Source: Gammaproteobacteria bacterium (GTDB lineage: Bacteria > Pseudomonadota > Gammaproteobacteria > JABDGN01). From it: a stretch of DNA of 9,293 nucleotides. The position numbers and the translations under genes were made by a program. The notes under the pieces were generated by a model that saw nothing but the letters and a program-made list of their open reading frames with translations, did not search any database and had not been told where the DNA came from. The stretch is taken from contig JAESTO010000009.1 in assembly GCA_016763565.1 (NCBI GenBank), forward strand, positions 1 to 9,293, given 5' to 3'. Each line of letters opens with the position of its first letter. The stretch's first letter is position 1. This document shows positions 1 to 7,189 of this stretch, piece by piece.

Positions 1-2
1 GA

Positions 3-227
3 AGTCAACAATTGCCGGGATTATGTAAAATTGAATGGATGGTCGCCCCGATGCAAGCCAAACCAGCTAGGCAAGAGATCCAGCAAGCCATTCCGATTGC
101 TAACACGACCATCGACGGTATTGAACAAACGGCAAACACAATTAAGCATCCTCGCTTGCAACAAGCTCTGAAAAAATTAGCTGTGACGTTAGCAACTCCA
201 GAAACAGCGGGTGGAATGCATGTTTAA
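3..227 (+). CDS. C-terminal end of an unrecognised protein (5' end off the window)
   Basis: A frame open from the left edge runs to a TAA at 225-227, giving about 74 residues. The first possible start inside the window is a TTG at 12, with an ATG further in. No ribosome-binding site can be judged this close to the edge, so I treat it as the tail of a longer gene. The peptide is rich in Ala, Gln and Thr, looks helical (IPIANTTIDGIEQTANTIK, then LQQALKKLA) and ends TAGGMHV. It has no membrane segment and no motif I recognise. It converges with the hydrolase/serC genes. It may equally be a chance open frame, and I assign no function. Confidence 0.35.
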   Translation, partial: SQQLPGLCKIEWMVAPMQAKPARQEIQQAIPIANTTIDGIEQTANTIKHPRLQQALKKLAVTLATPETAGGMHV

Positions 228-418
228 AAGGCAATAGAGTAATCTTAATCTGACGTATGATAAAAAATTCAGGCGTAAGCGAGTAACCTATCCCTGTTTG
301 ATGCCTTCTGGCACGCGAAGTACAGTTGCACTTACAACGCAGAGGAGAGATTCTACCCACCCTCTTGGTATCTGTGTATTCATCATACATCAGCTGTATT
401 TTTAACTATTCCTGCTGA
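228..418. other. Intergenic region between convergent genes, no supported gene
   Basis: This stretch lies between the stop of the left-edge frame and the stop of the hydrolase gene. Short frames are open on both strands, but none has a ribosome-binding site or a recognisable product. One small inverted repeat is visible near 302-312 (TGCC, four-base loop, GGCA). It has no adjoining T-run, so I do not call it a terminator, although a terminator would be expected between converging genes. Confidence 0.5.
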
Positions 419-1375
419 TCAATTGATTACCGATGGTACTACTTTAGGTAGTCGATGCAATAAAAAGCTCAGTACTTCAGCATGCAATTCGTGTTGAAAG
501 CTTTCACGATTAAAGCCCTTAGGATCTTGAGAGGGAAGAAACTTGGTGTTTTTCATGACCTCTGGAAAGGGACTTAAAAAAGAAAAATGCCCGGCGTTTT
601 TAACAAGTCTATGCTGAACATCTGCATCTTTTGGTAATCCATCTAAGATAAGATGGACATGATAGCCGTAACGTATAAATTTATTTTTTTCTTCATGCGC
701 CAGTAAAACTGGACAAGCTGGACCGGTAAATTCATCTTTTTCTCCGACCAACATTAATATGGGGCAATTAATTTTACGCAATGCACCATCAGCCTGAAAC
801 CATACGGATGCTGGTGCTAGCAACACCAGTGCCTTAATACGCTCATCAGGTGTCACAGGAATTGGATGAAACTGACCGTCAGATGACTCCGCAGGTAGAG
901 AACGTGGCATGCCACCTGCTACGGCCAAAGCCGTATATCCACCCATAGAATGCCCAATGAGGGCAACACTATTTGGCTGTAAGCCTGTTTTAAATTGATC
1001 ACTTTCAAAAAGCCAATCGATTGCAAGACGAATATGCTTAGGTCTATCTTGCAAATTATCAACCGTTCCTTCCCTACTATTGTCATTACGATGATTAAAG
1101 GGATGTTGTGGCAGCGCAACAATGAATCCATGACATGCTAAATAATGAGCAAGCGTCCGATAAGCCAAAGGTGCACCGCCACTGCCATGCGAGATTAAAA
1201 CCAAAGGATATATTCCCGCGCTTATGTTAGCATCCATCGCAACCGTCAAATCATAGGGCCCCAGCTTCACCATTTTTTCAGGTGTGGTTGTTGGATACAT
1301 AATTATCATAGGAAATTTTACGGTGTTTTTTCTATCTAAAAGATCAACGGTGCAATAGCCCACAAAATTTTTCAT
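419..1375 (-). CDS. alpha/beta hydrolase, dienelactone hydrolase / PAF-acetylhydrolase-like
   Basis: A 318-residue predicted serine hydrolase. The core carries the oxyanion-side motif HGSGG (residues 63-67), the nucleophile elbow GHSMGG with Ser143, an acid in VGEKDE (Asp214), and NAGHFSF with His263. Together these make a complete Ser-Asp-His triad in the right order. The overall pattern (HGSGG, GHSMGG, late AGHFSFL) matches the predicted dienelactone hydrolases and PAF-acetylhydrolase-like esterases. There is no evident signal peptide or membrane segment, so it is probably cytoplasmic. The start is the ATG 30 bases after the serC stop, with only a weak GGA upstream. It is probably cotranscribed with serC, a place often held by pheA or aroA in related genomes. 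The substrate cannot be read from the sequence; an ester or a lipid-derived acyl group is an inference from the family. Confidence 0.85.
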   Translation of the reverse strand: MKNFVGYCTVDLLDRKNTVKFPMIIMYPTTTPEKMVKLGPYDLTVAMDANISAGIYPLVLISHGSGGAPLAYRTLAHYLACHGFIVALPQHPFNHRNDNSREGTVDNLQDRPKHIRLAIDWLFESDQFKTGLQPNSVALIGHSMGGYTALAVAGGMPRSLPAESSDGQFHPIPVTPDERIKALVLLAPASVWFQADGALRKINCPILMLVGEKDEFTGPACPVLLAHEEKNKFIRYGYHVHLILDGLPKDADVQHRLVKNAGHFSFLSPFPEVMKNTKFLPSQDPKGFNRESFQHELHAEVLSFLLHRLPKVVPSVIN

Positions 1376-1405
1376 TTTTTAATCCAGTTCAATGCAACTT
1401 ATGAA

Positions 1406-2497
1406 TTAGCTTCGCTCAAAATTTTTCATCACGGCAAGTAATGTATCTACACCCGCTTCTGGCATCGCGTTGTAAATAGAGGCACGAATACCGCCTAATT
1501 TTTTGTGGCCACGTAATTGGTATAAACCGGCTTGTTGCGCGATATGTAAGAATTGTTTAGTTAAATTTTCATCGGGCAAAGTAAAAGTGACATTCATAAT
1601 CGAACGATCAGTTGGGTTAACTTGATTATGATAAAAATCGCTGGCATCAATTGCGGCATAAAGCTTAGCTGCTTTACGACGATTGATTTTTTCCATAGCA
1701 GATAAGCCACCTTGCTGTTTAAGCCATTGCAACATCAATCCTAATATATAAATTGCATAGGTTGGCGGTGTATTTAGACAGGAATTGTTTTTTATTTGCA
1801 ATTGATAGTCAAGCGTCGCTGGCGTAATGGCTAATGCCTGGCTAAGCACATCATCACGCACGATAATTAAGGTGACACCCGCTTGCCCAAAATTTTTTTG
1901 TGCTGCGGCATAAATTAAACCGAACTGACTAATATCGATCGGTTGTGATAAAAAGCACGATGTCATATCAGCAACTAAAGGCACTGAACCGACATCGGGA
2001 ATTTGATGAAATTGTACACCGGTAATGGTTTCATTAGACGTGTAATGTACATAGGCTGCACGTGGATCAAATTGCCAAGTAGTTTTATCAGGAATCGCAT
2101 AGCATGCGTTTGGCACAGCTGTTGTCACATCATTGACTTGACAATATTTTTTTGCTTCCTGCATCGCTAATACTGACCACACACCGGTATTAAAATAATC
2201 TGCGTGTTGTTTATCGCCTAGTAAATTCATTGGCACTGCAGAAAATTGTGTATTTGCACCGCCGGCAAAAAACAATACGTGGTAATGACTCGGTATATTT
2301 ACCAGCTGGCGCAAATCATTTTTAATTTCAGTTAATAATTGTTGAAATAATTCTGTGCGATGGCCAATTTCCATGATAGAAAAACCCGTATCATGCCAAT
2401 TTAACATTTCAGCTTGTGCTTGTTGTAATACGGTTAACGGCAATGTTGCTGGACCAGCAGAAAAATTATAATAGGTATTTTTTTTCATAATCATCAT
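1406..2497 (-). CDS. serC: phosphoserine aminotransferase
   Basis: A PLP enzyme of 363 residues, the usual family length. It converts 3-phosphohydroxypyruvate plus glutamate to phosphoserine and 2-oxoglutarate in serine synthesis, and in many bacteria the matching step of PLP synthesis. Visible signatures are NFSAGPATLP near the N-terminus (11-20), GHRTELF (45-51), HYTSNETITG (151-160), VADMTS before the PLP site, the Schiff-base lysine K201 in AAAQKNFGQAG, and RGHKKLGGIRASIYNAMP near the C-terminus. Three ATGs lie within the first four codons (2497, 2494, 2488). No strong Shine-Dalgarno decides between them, so the true start may be 3-9 bases downstream. The C-terminal GH-R motif reads GHK (K332), a conservative change at a position that binds the substrate phosphate in E. 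coli SerC. It is the first gene of a short operon with the hydrolase. Confidence 0.97.
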   Translation of the reverse strand: MMIMKKNTYYNFSAGPATLPLTVLQQAQAEMLNWHDTGFSIMEIGHRTELFQQLLTEIKNDLRQLVNIPSHYHVLFFAGGANTQFSAVPMNLLGDKQHADYFNTGVWSVLAMQEAKKYCQVNDVTTAVPNACYAIPDKTTWQFDPRAAYVHYTSNETITGVQFHQIPDVGSVPLVADMTSCFLSQPIDISQFGLIYAAAQKNFGQAGVTLIIVRDDVLSQALAITPATLDYQLQIKNNSCLNTPPTYAIYILGLMLQWLKQQGGLSAMEKINRRKAAKLYAAIDASDFYHNQVNPTDRSIMNVTFTLPDENLTKQFLHIAQQAGLYQLRGHKKLGGIRASIYNAMPEAGVDTLLAVMKNFERS

Positions 2498-2601
2498 TAA
2501 TGCAATTTGTTATTGAAAGAAGAATAATGTATCTGTTACATTTTCAGCGGCAAGTGACCACGTTATACAATAGCTTCTAGAGCTCGAACTGGCAACTCTG
2601 G

Positions 2602-2629
2602 AAGGGTAAACACTATAGCAAAAACCCTT
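2602..2629. promoter_or_regulatory. Inverted repeat straddling a candidate serC promoter
   Basis: AAGGGT at 2602-2607 and ACCCTT at 2624-2629 form a perfect six-base dyad with half-site centres 22 bases apart. Between them, on the minus strand, is TGCTATAGT, an extended -10 (TGn plus TATAGT at 2617-2612). A -35 at the proper distance is poor (TGTTCA). Transcription from here would give serC a leader of roughly 105 bases. An operator reading is inference; the spacing of about two helical turns is suggestive only. Confidence 0.35.
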
Positions 2630-2688
2630 ATGCTTGAACAGATTTATAACTGTTTTTTGATGGCAATAAAAATTCCCATCGAAAACGC

Positions 2689-2716
2689 TTGACTTTTATT
2701 TTTTTAAGATTATTAT
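2689..2716 (+). promoter_or_regulatory. sigma-70-type promoter for the pan operon
   Basis: TTGACT (2689-2694, five of six consensus bases) is separated by 16 bases from TATTAT (2711-2716, five of six). It lies in an AT-rich region 71 bases before the panG start. Transcription would begin near 2723, giving a leader of about 64 bases. This is the best-matching promoter in the divergent region between serC and panG and the only clear one ahead of the six plus-strand genes. Confidence 0.65.
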
Positions 2717-2786
2717 GTTTCACAAGCATTGACCTTCACCGGCAATGACAAACTACTTGATATATTTTTTAAAGAGGACTTGATCG

Positions 2787-3503
2787 ATGAGACAGGTACC
2801 GAGTTACGCCATTATTGGCAATGGCCGCATGGCCAAACATATACGTTATTATCTAAGCCAGCTTGGTTTAGCCCACCTTCAGTGGCATCGCCCACAATCC
2901 ACTCAGTCTTTGCATAAAATTATCGAACAAAGTAGCCATATTCTTTTACTGATTACAGATCGTAATATCGATAGATTTTTTATAGAACATTTGACTGATT
3001 ATCAACATAATAAAGTCTTCGTCCATTTTTCTGGTGCTTTGATGTCCTCTTATATATCTAGCGCGCATCCATTACAAACTTTTTCAACACAAACTTACCC
3101 ACTATCAACATACCAATCCATCCCTTTCATTATTGAACAACAAGGACCAAGTTTTCAACAGCTATTACCTGGGTTTCCTAATCAACATTATGCTATTCCT
3201 CGCAATAAAAAGCCTTACTACCATGCATTATGTGTACTAGCCAATAATTTCACAACTTTGATCTGGCAAAAATTTTTTACCAGCATGCAAGAACATTTTT
3301 CTTTACCACAAAAAGATTTGCAACCTTATCTCCAGCAAACATTACATAATTTAACGCATGATTATTCGCATGCGTTAACGGGTCCATTTGCTCGCCATGA
3401 TCATCTAACCTTGGAAAAAAATTTACAGGCCTTACAACAAGACAATTACCAAAAAATTTTTAAAGCATTTATTGACACTTACTTAACGGAGAAAAACTTA
3501 TGA
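2787..3503 (+). CDS. panG: PanG-like ketopantoate reductase (Rossmann-like / DUF2520 protein)
   Basis: A 238-residue protein predicted to reduce 2-dehydropantoate (ketopantoate) to pantoate with NAD(P)H. The N-terminus has a dinucleotide-binding turn, AIIGNGRMA (8-16), followed by HFSGAL (80-85) and AHPLQTF (93-99). The C-terminal half is helical with LCVLANNFTTLI (148-159) and LTGPFARHD (197-205). This is the layout of Rossmann-like plus DUF2520 proteins, not of classical PanE. From memory of the literature, the Francisella member of this family, PanG, was shown to be the sole ketopantoate reductase there, and Coxiella has a homologue. The gene order panG-panB-panC-panD-coaX, which I recall from Francisella, strongly supports the call. 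The start ATG has AAAGAGGA at 2771-2778, spaced eight bases. The stop overlaps the panB start (ATGA, 3500-3503), implying translational coupling. The specific activity is inferred from family and context. Confidence 0.85.
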   Translation: MRQVPSYAIIGNGRMAKHIRYYLSQLGLAHLQWHRPQSTQSLHKIIEQSSHILLLITDRNIDRFFIEHLTDYQHNKVFVHFSGALMSSYISSAHPLQTFSTQTYPLSTYQSIPFIIEQQGPSFQQLLPGFPNQHYAIPRNKKPYYHALCVLANNFTTLIWQKFFTSMQEHFSLPQKDLQPYLQQTLHNLTHDYSHALTGPFARHDHLTLEKNLQALQQDNYQKIFKAFIDTYLTEKNL

Positions 3504-4285
3504 ATATTTATGATTTTGCAAAAAAAAAGTTGCAACGAGAAAAAATAACCATGATGACTTGTTATGAGTACACTGCAGCAACAATTATTGAGAAAAGTAA
3601 TATTGATTGCGTATTAGTTGGTGATAGTGCTGCAATGGTCATGCACGGACATGCTGATACGACAACTGCAACGTTAGCAATGATGATTTCACATACGCAA
3701 GCCGTAGCAAAAGGCTTACACAATAAATTTTTAATAGCAGATTTACCTTTCATGAGTTATCGCAGATCACTACCTAATACCATGGATGCCATTCAACAGC
3801 TGGTGCAAGCAGGCGCACATGCCGTTAAACTAGAAGGTGCTAAGGGAAATTTCAAGACCATTCAATATATCGTTGAATCAGGTGTGCCAGTCATGGGACA
3901 TATAGGCTTAACGCCGCAATTCATTCATAATTTAGGTGGATTTAAAGTACAAGGTAAAAATGAAAAATCACAGCGCGATCTTCTTGAACAAGCACAAGAA
4001 TTACAACAGGCTGGCTGTTTTGCAATTGTACTAGAATGCATGCCAAGTACCTTAGCAAAACAAATTAGTGACACCCTTAGCATACCAACAATTGGTATCG
4101 GTGCAGGCCCTCATACTGATGGGCAAGTATTAGTCTGGCATGATATGCTAGGGTTACAAACGCAATTTACGCCTAAATTTTTGAAACGTTACTTGGCTGG
4201 ACAAACCTTAGTAAATGATGCACTCAATAATTTTGTTGTCGAAGTACACAATGAAAAATTTCCTCAAATAGAACACTGCTATTAA
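3500..4285 (+). CDS. panB: 3-methyl-2-oxobutanoate hydroxymethyltransferase
   Basis: The first committed enzyme of pantothenate synthesis: it transfers a one-carbon unit from 5,10-methylenetetrahydrofolate to 2-ketoisovalerate, giving ketopantoate. The 261-residue length is typical. Conserved elements are LVGDSAAMVMHG with metal ligand D42, ADLPFMSY with D81, VKLEGA with K110 and E112, GHIGLTPQ (133-140), GGFKVQGK (146-153), the general base E179 in VLECMP, and IGIGAGPHTDGQVLVWHD (198-215). All metal and catalytic residues known from E. coli PanB have counterparts. The N-terminus is short and begins directly with the barrel. The ATG overlaps the panG stop and has GGAG at 3488-3491. Its product is the substrate expected for the upstream PanG, and its substrate may be supplied by the dehydrogenase at the operon end. 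Confidence 0.98.
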   Translation: MNIYDFAKKKLQREKITMMTCYEYTAATIIEKSNIDCVLVGDSAAMVMHGHADTTTATLAMMISHTQAVAKGLHNKFLIADLPFMSYRRSLPNTMDAIQQLVQAGAHAVKLEGAKGNFKTIQYIVESGVPVMGHIGLTPQFIHNLGGFKVQGKNEKSQRDLLEQAQELQQAGCFAIVLECMPSTLAKQISDTLSIPTIGIGAGPHTDGQVLVWHDMLGLQTQFTPKFLKRYLAGQTLVNDALNNFVVEVHNEKFPQIEHCY

Positions 4286-4294
4286 GGAGGCGAC

Positions 4295-5068
4295 ATGAAT
4301 ATTATTACTTCACTATCACAATGGCGTAAACAACGCCAGAAATTTAAGTCAAGTACGACTATTGGCTTTGTACCCACTATGGGAAGTTTACATCAAGGTC
4401 ATAAAAGTCTATTGAAATATTCACTGCAAGAAAACGATATCACAGTGCTGAGTATTTTTGTTAATCCTACACAGTTTGATAATGCACAAGATTATGATAA
4501 TTACCCGAATCATCAGGAAGATGATTTGCAATTGGCAAAAAATCTTGGTGTTGATATTGTGCTTTTACCAAACCACTCAGAACTTTATGCTGATAATTAC
4601 ACATTTAAAATGACATCGTCTCATTGGTGGACAACGTTGATGGAAGGCACCTCTCGACCAGGCCATTTTGATGGCATGCTAACTATTGTATTAAAACTGC
4701 TGTTATTAGTTAAACCACAAAAAGTTTACTTTGGTGAAAAAGATTATCAACAGTATCAATTAGTCAATGAGCTCGCTAAAGCCTATTTTTTAGATTGCGA
4801 CATAATAGCTTGTGAAACTATACGTGAAAAAAATGGCTTGCCGCTAAGTTCCAGAAATGCTCGTTTATCCACCGATGAAAAAGAATTGGCGCAATGCTTT
4901 GCAAATATTTTATTTGACCATAAAAAACATCCTGTGAGCAGGATTAAACAAAAATTACAACAACATGCAATGCAAGTTGATTATGTTGAAAAGCACCATA
5001 ACCGATTATTTGCCGCGGTAAAAATTGGCAAAACCCGTTTGATTGATAACTTTACTTTAGGAGATTAA
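4295..5068 (+). CDS. panC: pantothenate synthetase (pantoate--beta-alanine ligase)
   Basis: Joins pantoate and beta-alanine in an ATP-dependent reaction via pantoyl-adenylate. Signatures: [11 protein letters not shown] with the nucleotidyltransferase HxGH at 33-36, FVNPTQF (55-61), SRPGHFDG (120-127), [12 protein letters not shown] (146-157, with the ATP-contacting lysine K149), [10 protein letters not shown] (182-191), and a C-terminal VDYVE followed by GKTRLIDN (245-252). At 257 residues it is about 20-30 shorter than the usual length. The shortening lies in the C-terminal subdomain between SSRN and VDYVE, while the catalytic half is complete. A full Shine-Dalgarno, AAGGAGG (4284-4290), overlaps the panB stop and sits four bases before the ATG. 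The panD ribosome site lies in the last codons of this gene. Confidence 0.97.
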   Translation: MNIITSLSQWRKQRQKFKSSTTIGFVPTMGSLHQGHKSLLKYSLQENDITVLSIFVNPTQFDNAQDYDNYPNHQEDDLQLAKNLGVDIVLLPNHSELYADNYTFKMTSSHWWTTLMEGTSRPGHFDGMLTIVLKLLLLVKPQKVYFGEKDYQQYQLVNELAKAYFLDCDIIACETIREKNGLPLSSRNARLSTDEKELAQCFANILFDHKKHPVSRIKQKLQQHAMQVDYVEKHHNRLFAAVKIGKTRLIDNFTLGD

Positions 5069-5072
5069 GACT

Positions 5073-5414
5073 ATGTTAATAACGACTTTAAAATCAAAGA
5101 TTTCTTACGCTTGTGTGACGCATAAAGATTTGTATTATGTTGGTAGTATTACTATTGACGAAGATATTATGCGACAAGCGTGTATAAACAAAAATGAAAA
5201 GGTACAAATTGTTAATTTAAATAATGGCGAGCGCTTAGAAACCTATGTTATCCCAGGGAAACCTGGCAGTAATATTATTGGCTTAAATGGGCCAGCAGCG
5301 CGTAAATGTGAACTAGGTGATGAAATTTTTATTATTTCTTACGCAATGATTAATCCACAAAAAGAAACCATGGAACCTATAGTTATTGATTTAAAAAACA
5401 AGGTGACAGCATGA
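5073..5414 (+). CDS. panD: aspartate 1-decarboxylase, pyruvoyl-dependent, proenzyme
   Basis: Makes beta-alanine from L-aspartate for PanC. The 113-residue proenzyme shows the self-cleavage site YYVGSIT, with cleavage expected between Gly24 and Ser25 to form the pyruvoyl group at the start of the alpha chain. Other family residues fall at the same numbers as in E. coli PanD: K9, R54 and Y58 in [10 protein letters not shown] (51-60), and N72-G73 in GLNGPAAR. The C-terminus is about a dozen residues shorter than in E. coli, as in many bacteria. TTAGGAG at 5058-5063, inside the panC end, is spaced nine bases before the ATG. The stop overlaps the coaX start as ATGA (5411-5414). Whether a maturation factor of the PanZ type is needed cannot be seen here. 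Confidence 0.96.
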   Translation: MLITTLKSKISYACVTHKDLYYVGSITIDEDIMRQACINKNEKVQIVNLNNGERLETYVIPGKPGSNIIGLNGPAARKCELGDEIFIISYAMINPQKETMEPIVIDLKNKVTA

Positions 5415-6184
5415 TTTTATGTCTGGATGTTGGTAACACGACCATTTTTGGTGGTGTATTTAAAGATAGTACCATTCAGTTGCGTTTTCGTTATGCAACC
5501 TCTAATGAATGCTCCACTGATCAACTAGGATTATTTTTAAAAAATGTATTAAGGGAAAATATTATTCAACCAGAAAATATTACGGCTATTTGCTTAAGTT
5601 GTGTAGTACCCTCACTGAGCAATACTATCGAGCAAGCCTGCCAGCAATATTTTAATATTACTCCATTGCAAATAAAGCCAGGCGTGAAAACCGGTTTAAA
5701 ATTGCTGATTAAAAATCCTCAGGAACTGGGCTCAGATATTATCGCCAATGCTATAGCAGCAACCCATCATTTTCCTAACCGTGATATCGTTATTGTCGAT
5801 TTTGGTACAGCAACTGTCCTTAGTGCAGTTTCAGCTAAGCATGAATATTTGGGAAGCGTCATTATGGCTGGAATAAAAGTGTCATTACAAGCCTTAGGAG
5901 AAAGTGCAGCTAAATTAATTGATGTCGCTATCGAAAAACCCCAGCACGTTTTAGGTAAAGCGACTGAACCAACGTTGCAAGCTGGTTTATATTATGGGCA
6001 CTTAGGTGCAGTAAAAGAGATTCTCTATCAGCTTAAAACTGAGGTATTTGCAGGGAAAGAACTTGTTGTAATAGCAACCGGCGGTTATGCTGATTTGTAT
6101 CAACAAGAAGAACTCTTTATATTACATATTCCTGATTTGGTTCTGCATGGTTTACGACTTATTTTATCTAAAAATATGACTTAA
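5411..6184 (+). CDS. coaX: type III pantothenate kinase
   Basis: Phosphorylates pantothenate to 4'-phosphopantothenate, the first step of coenzyme A synthesis. The 257-residue protein has the ASKHA-fold motifs of Coa[11 protein letters not shown] with D6 at the phosphate site, SCVVPSL (63-69), [11 protein letters not shown] (107-117), [12 protein letters not shown] with D130, [17 protein letters not shown] (146-162), [14 protein letters not shown] (188-201) and the late [10 protein letters not shown]. Compared with the usual family patterns, GADRxAN reads GSDIIAN (the Arg is Ile) and the G-x-I-x-PG loop reads GSVIMAG (the Pro is Ala), while the acidic residues remain. Type III kinases need a monovalent cation and are not feedback-inhibited by CoA (family knowledge). 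Translation is probably coupled to panD. AAGGTG just upstream serves as the ribosome site. Confidence 0.93.
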   Translation: MILCLDVGNTTIFGGVFKDSTIQLRFRYATSNECSTDQLGLFLKNVLRENIIQPENITAICLSCVVPSLSNTIEQACQQYFNITPLQIKPGVKTGLKLLIKNPQELGSDIIANAIAATHHFPNRDIVIVDFGTATVLSAVSAKHEYLGSVIMAGIKVSLQALGESAAKLIDVAIEKPQHVLGKATEPTLQAGLYYGHLGAVKEILYQLKTEVFAGKELVVIATGGYADLYQQEELFILHIPDLVLHGLRLILSKNMT

Positions 6185-6196
6185 AGGAGGCATCAT

Positions 6197-7189
6197 ATGG
6201 ACACGCAACATTTCAAGTGGAATAGTCAATGTCACAGCATTGCTGTTGATGGCCAAATATTTGGTGTCATCACCACCGCTGACACCAGTGAGTACCCCTC
6301 ACTAGGTGGCTGTCGTATTTTAAACAAAACATTAACCCGTGATGACATTCAACAATGCATTGATTTAGCCTATGTAATGCAACTAAAAGCGCGTCTACAC
6401 AACTTACCTGTTAGTGGAGGCAAAGCATTACTCTGTTTGCCAGAACCACAAAAACGTGAAAGTTATTTACAACACTTTGCTAAAAAAATCAATCAGTTAT
6501 TGGGGCAATATGTTACAGCAGTTGATATGGGCAGCGATCAACAGGATATGGATTTACTCAGTCAATACACGCATCATGTAACTTGCCATACTAAGGCCGG
6601 TGGTGATCCATCATGGTACACTGCGCAAACTACGCTGCTCAGTATACAAGCAACTTACCAAGCTATGACAGGCAGCCAATCGCTGAAAAATAAACGAGTC
6701 GTTATTCAAGGGGTAGGCAAAGTGGGATATTATATTGCCCAATTATTGGCAGAACAACATGCCATCATTACTATTTGTGATGTTAATGACATGGCAGTTA
6801 AACATTGTACTAAGCATATAGATTGTTCCATTACCAAACCTGAATCTGTTTATCAAACTCAGTGCGACATCTTCATCAGCTGCGCTGGATCAAAGCTGTT
6901 GGACCAAACAGCAATAAAACAATTAAATACTAAACTATTTGCTGCAACAGCCAATGATCCCTTTAGTGGTAAAAATACACCCCAACAATTAATTGATAGA
7001 AATATTACTTACCTACCTGATTTTTTAATTAACGTTGGTGGCTTAATGTGCTGTGTTTATCAACAGTCTCAAAATTTTTCATTGCAAGAAAAAATTGCTC
7101 ACGTTTATGATACCGTGTTGAAACTACTAAACCATGCTAATCATGATAATGCTAAATTTTATGCCTTATGCTTACGTGGAGCAAACTGA
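6197..7189 (+). CDS. Glu/Leu/Phe/Val dehydrogenase family, leucine/valine-dehydrogenase-like
   Basis: A 330-residue NAD(P)-dependent amino-acid dehydrogenase, expected to interconvert a branched-chain amino acid and its 2-oxo acid plus ammonia. Against Bacillus leucine dehydrogenase, [21 protein letters not shown] holds the substrate lysine (K64) and catalytic lysine (K76), [14 protein letters not shown] holds the catalytic Asp (D110), and [20 protein letters not shown] (169-177, the GxGxxG NAD loop), ICDVND (193-198) and [12 protein letters not shown] (272-283) follow in order. One deviation: the ANNQ motif reads ANDPF (N253, D254), placing Asp where leucine dehydrogenase has a substrate-side Asn. 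It is slightly shorter than the usual 360-370 residues. A perfect AAAGGAGG (6183-6190) overlaps the coaX stop, so it is the last gene of the pan operon. Making 2-ketoisovalerate from valine for PanB is an inference from position; leucine or another amino acid is possible. Confidence 0.85.
   Translation: MDTQHFKWNSQCHSIAVDGQIFGVITTADTSEYPSLGGCRILNKTLTRDDIQQCIDLAYVMQLKARLHNLPVSGGKALLCLPEPQKRESYLQHFAKKINQLLGQYVTAVDMGSDQQDMDLLSQYTHHVTCHTKAGGDPSWYTAQTTLLSIQATYQAMTGSQSLKNKRVVIQGVGKVGYYIAQLLAEQHAIITICDVNDMAVKHCTKHIDCSITKPESVYQTQCDIFISCAGSKLLDQTAIKQLNTKLFAATANDPFSGKNTPQQLIDRNITYLPDFLINVGGLMCCVYQQSQNFSLQEKIAHVYDTVLKLLNHANHDNAKFYALCLRGAN

Noticed and set aside
142..390. Minus-strand 82-codon frame with a Cys/Arg-rich start (CKCNCTSRARRHQTG)
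   Set aside because: No nearby Shine-Dalgarno, no recognised family, and it runs antisense across the end of the left-edge frame. Its composition looks like a chance open frame.
238..406. Plus-strand frame open for about 55 codons ending HQLYF
   Set aside because: It has no ATG until about base 300, no ribosome site and no recognisable motif. Insufficient to call a gene or a gene remnant.
2637..2657. Hairpin AACAG / CTGTT followed by a T-run, terminator-like on the plus strand
   Set aside because: The stem is only five base pairs and AT-rich, and no plus-strand gene lies upstream that would need it.
2729..2917. 62-codon plus-strand frame overlapping the panG start
   Set aside because: It begins at TTG without a ribosome site and overlaps panG in another frame. 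The panG frame has the Shine-Dalgarno and family motifs.
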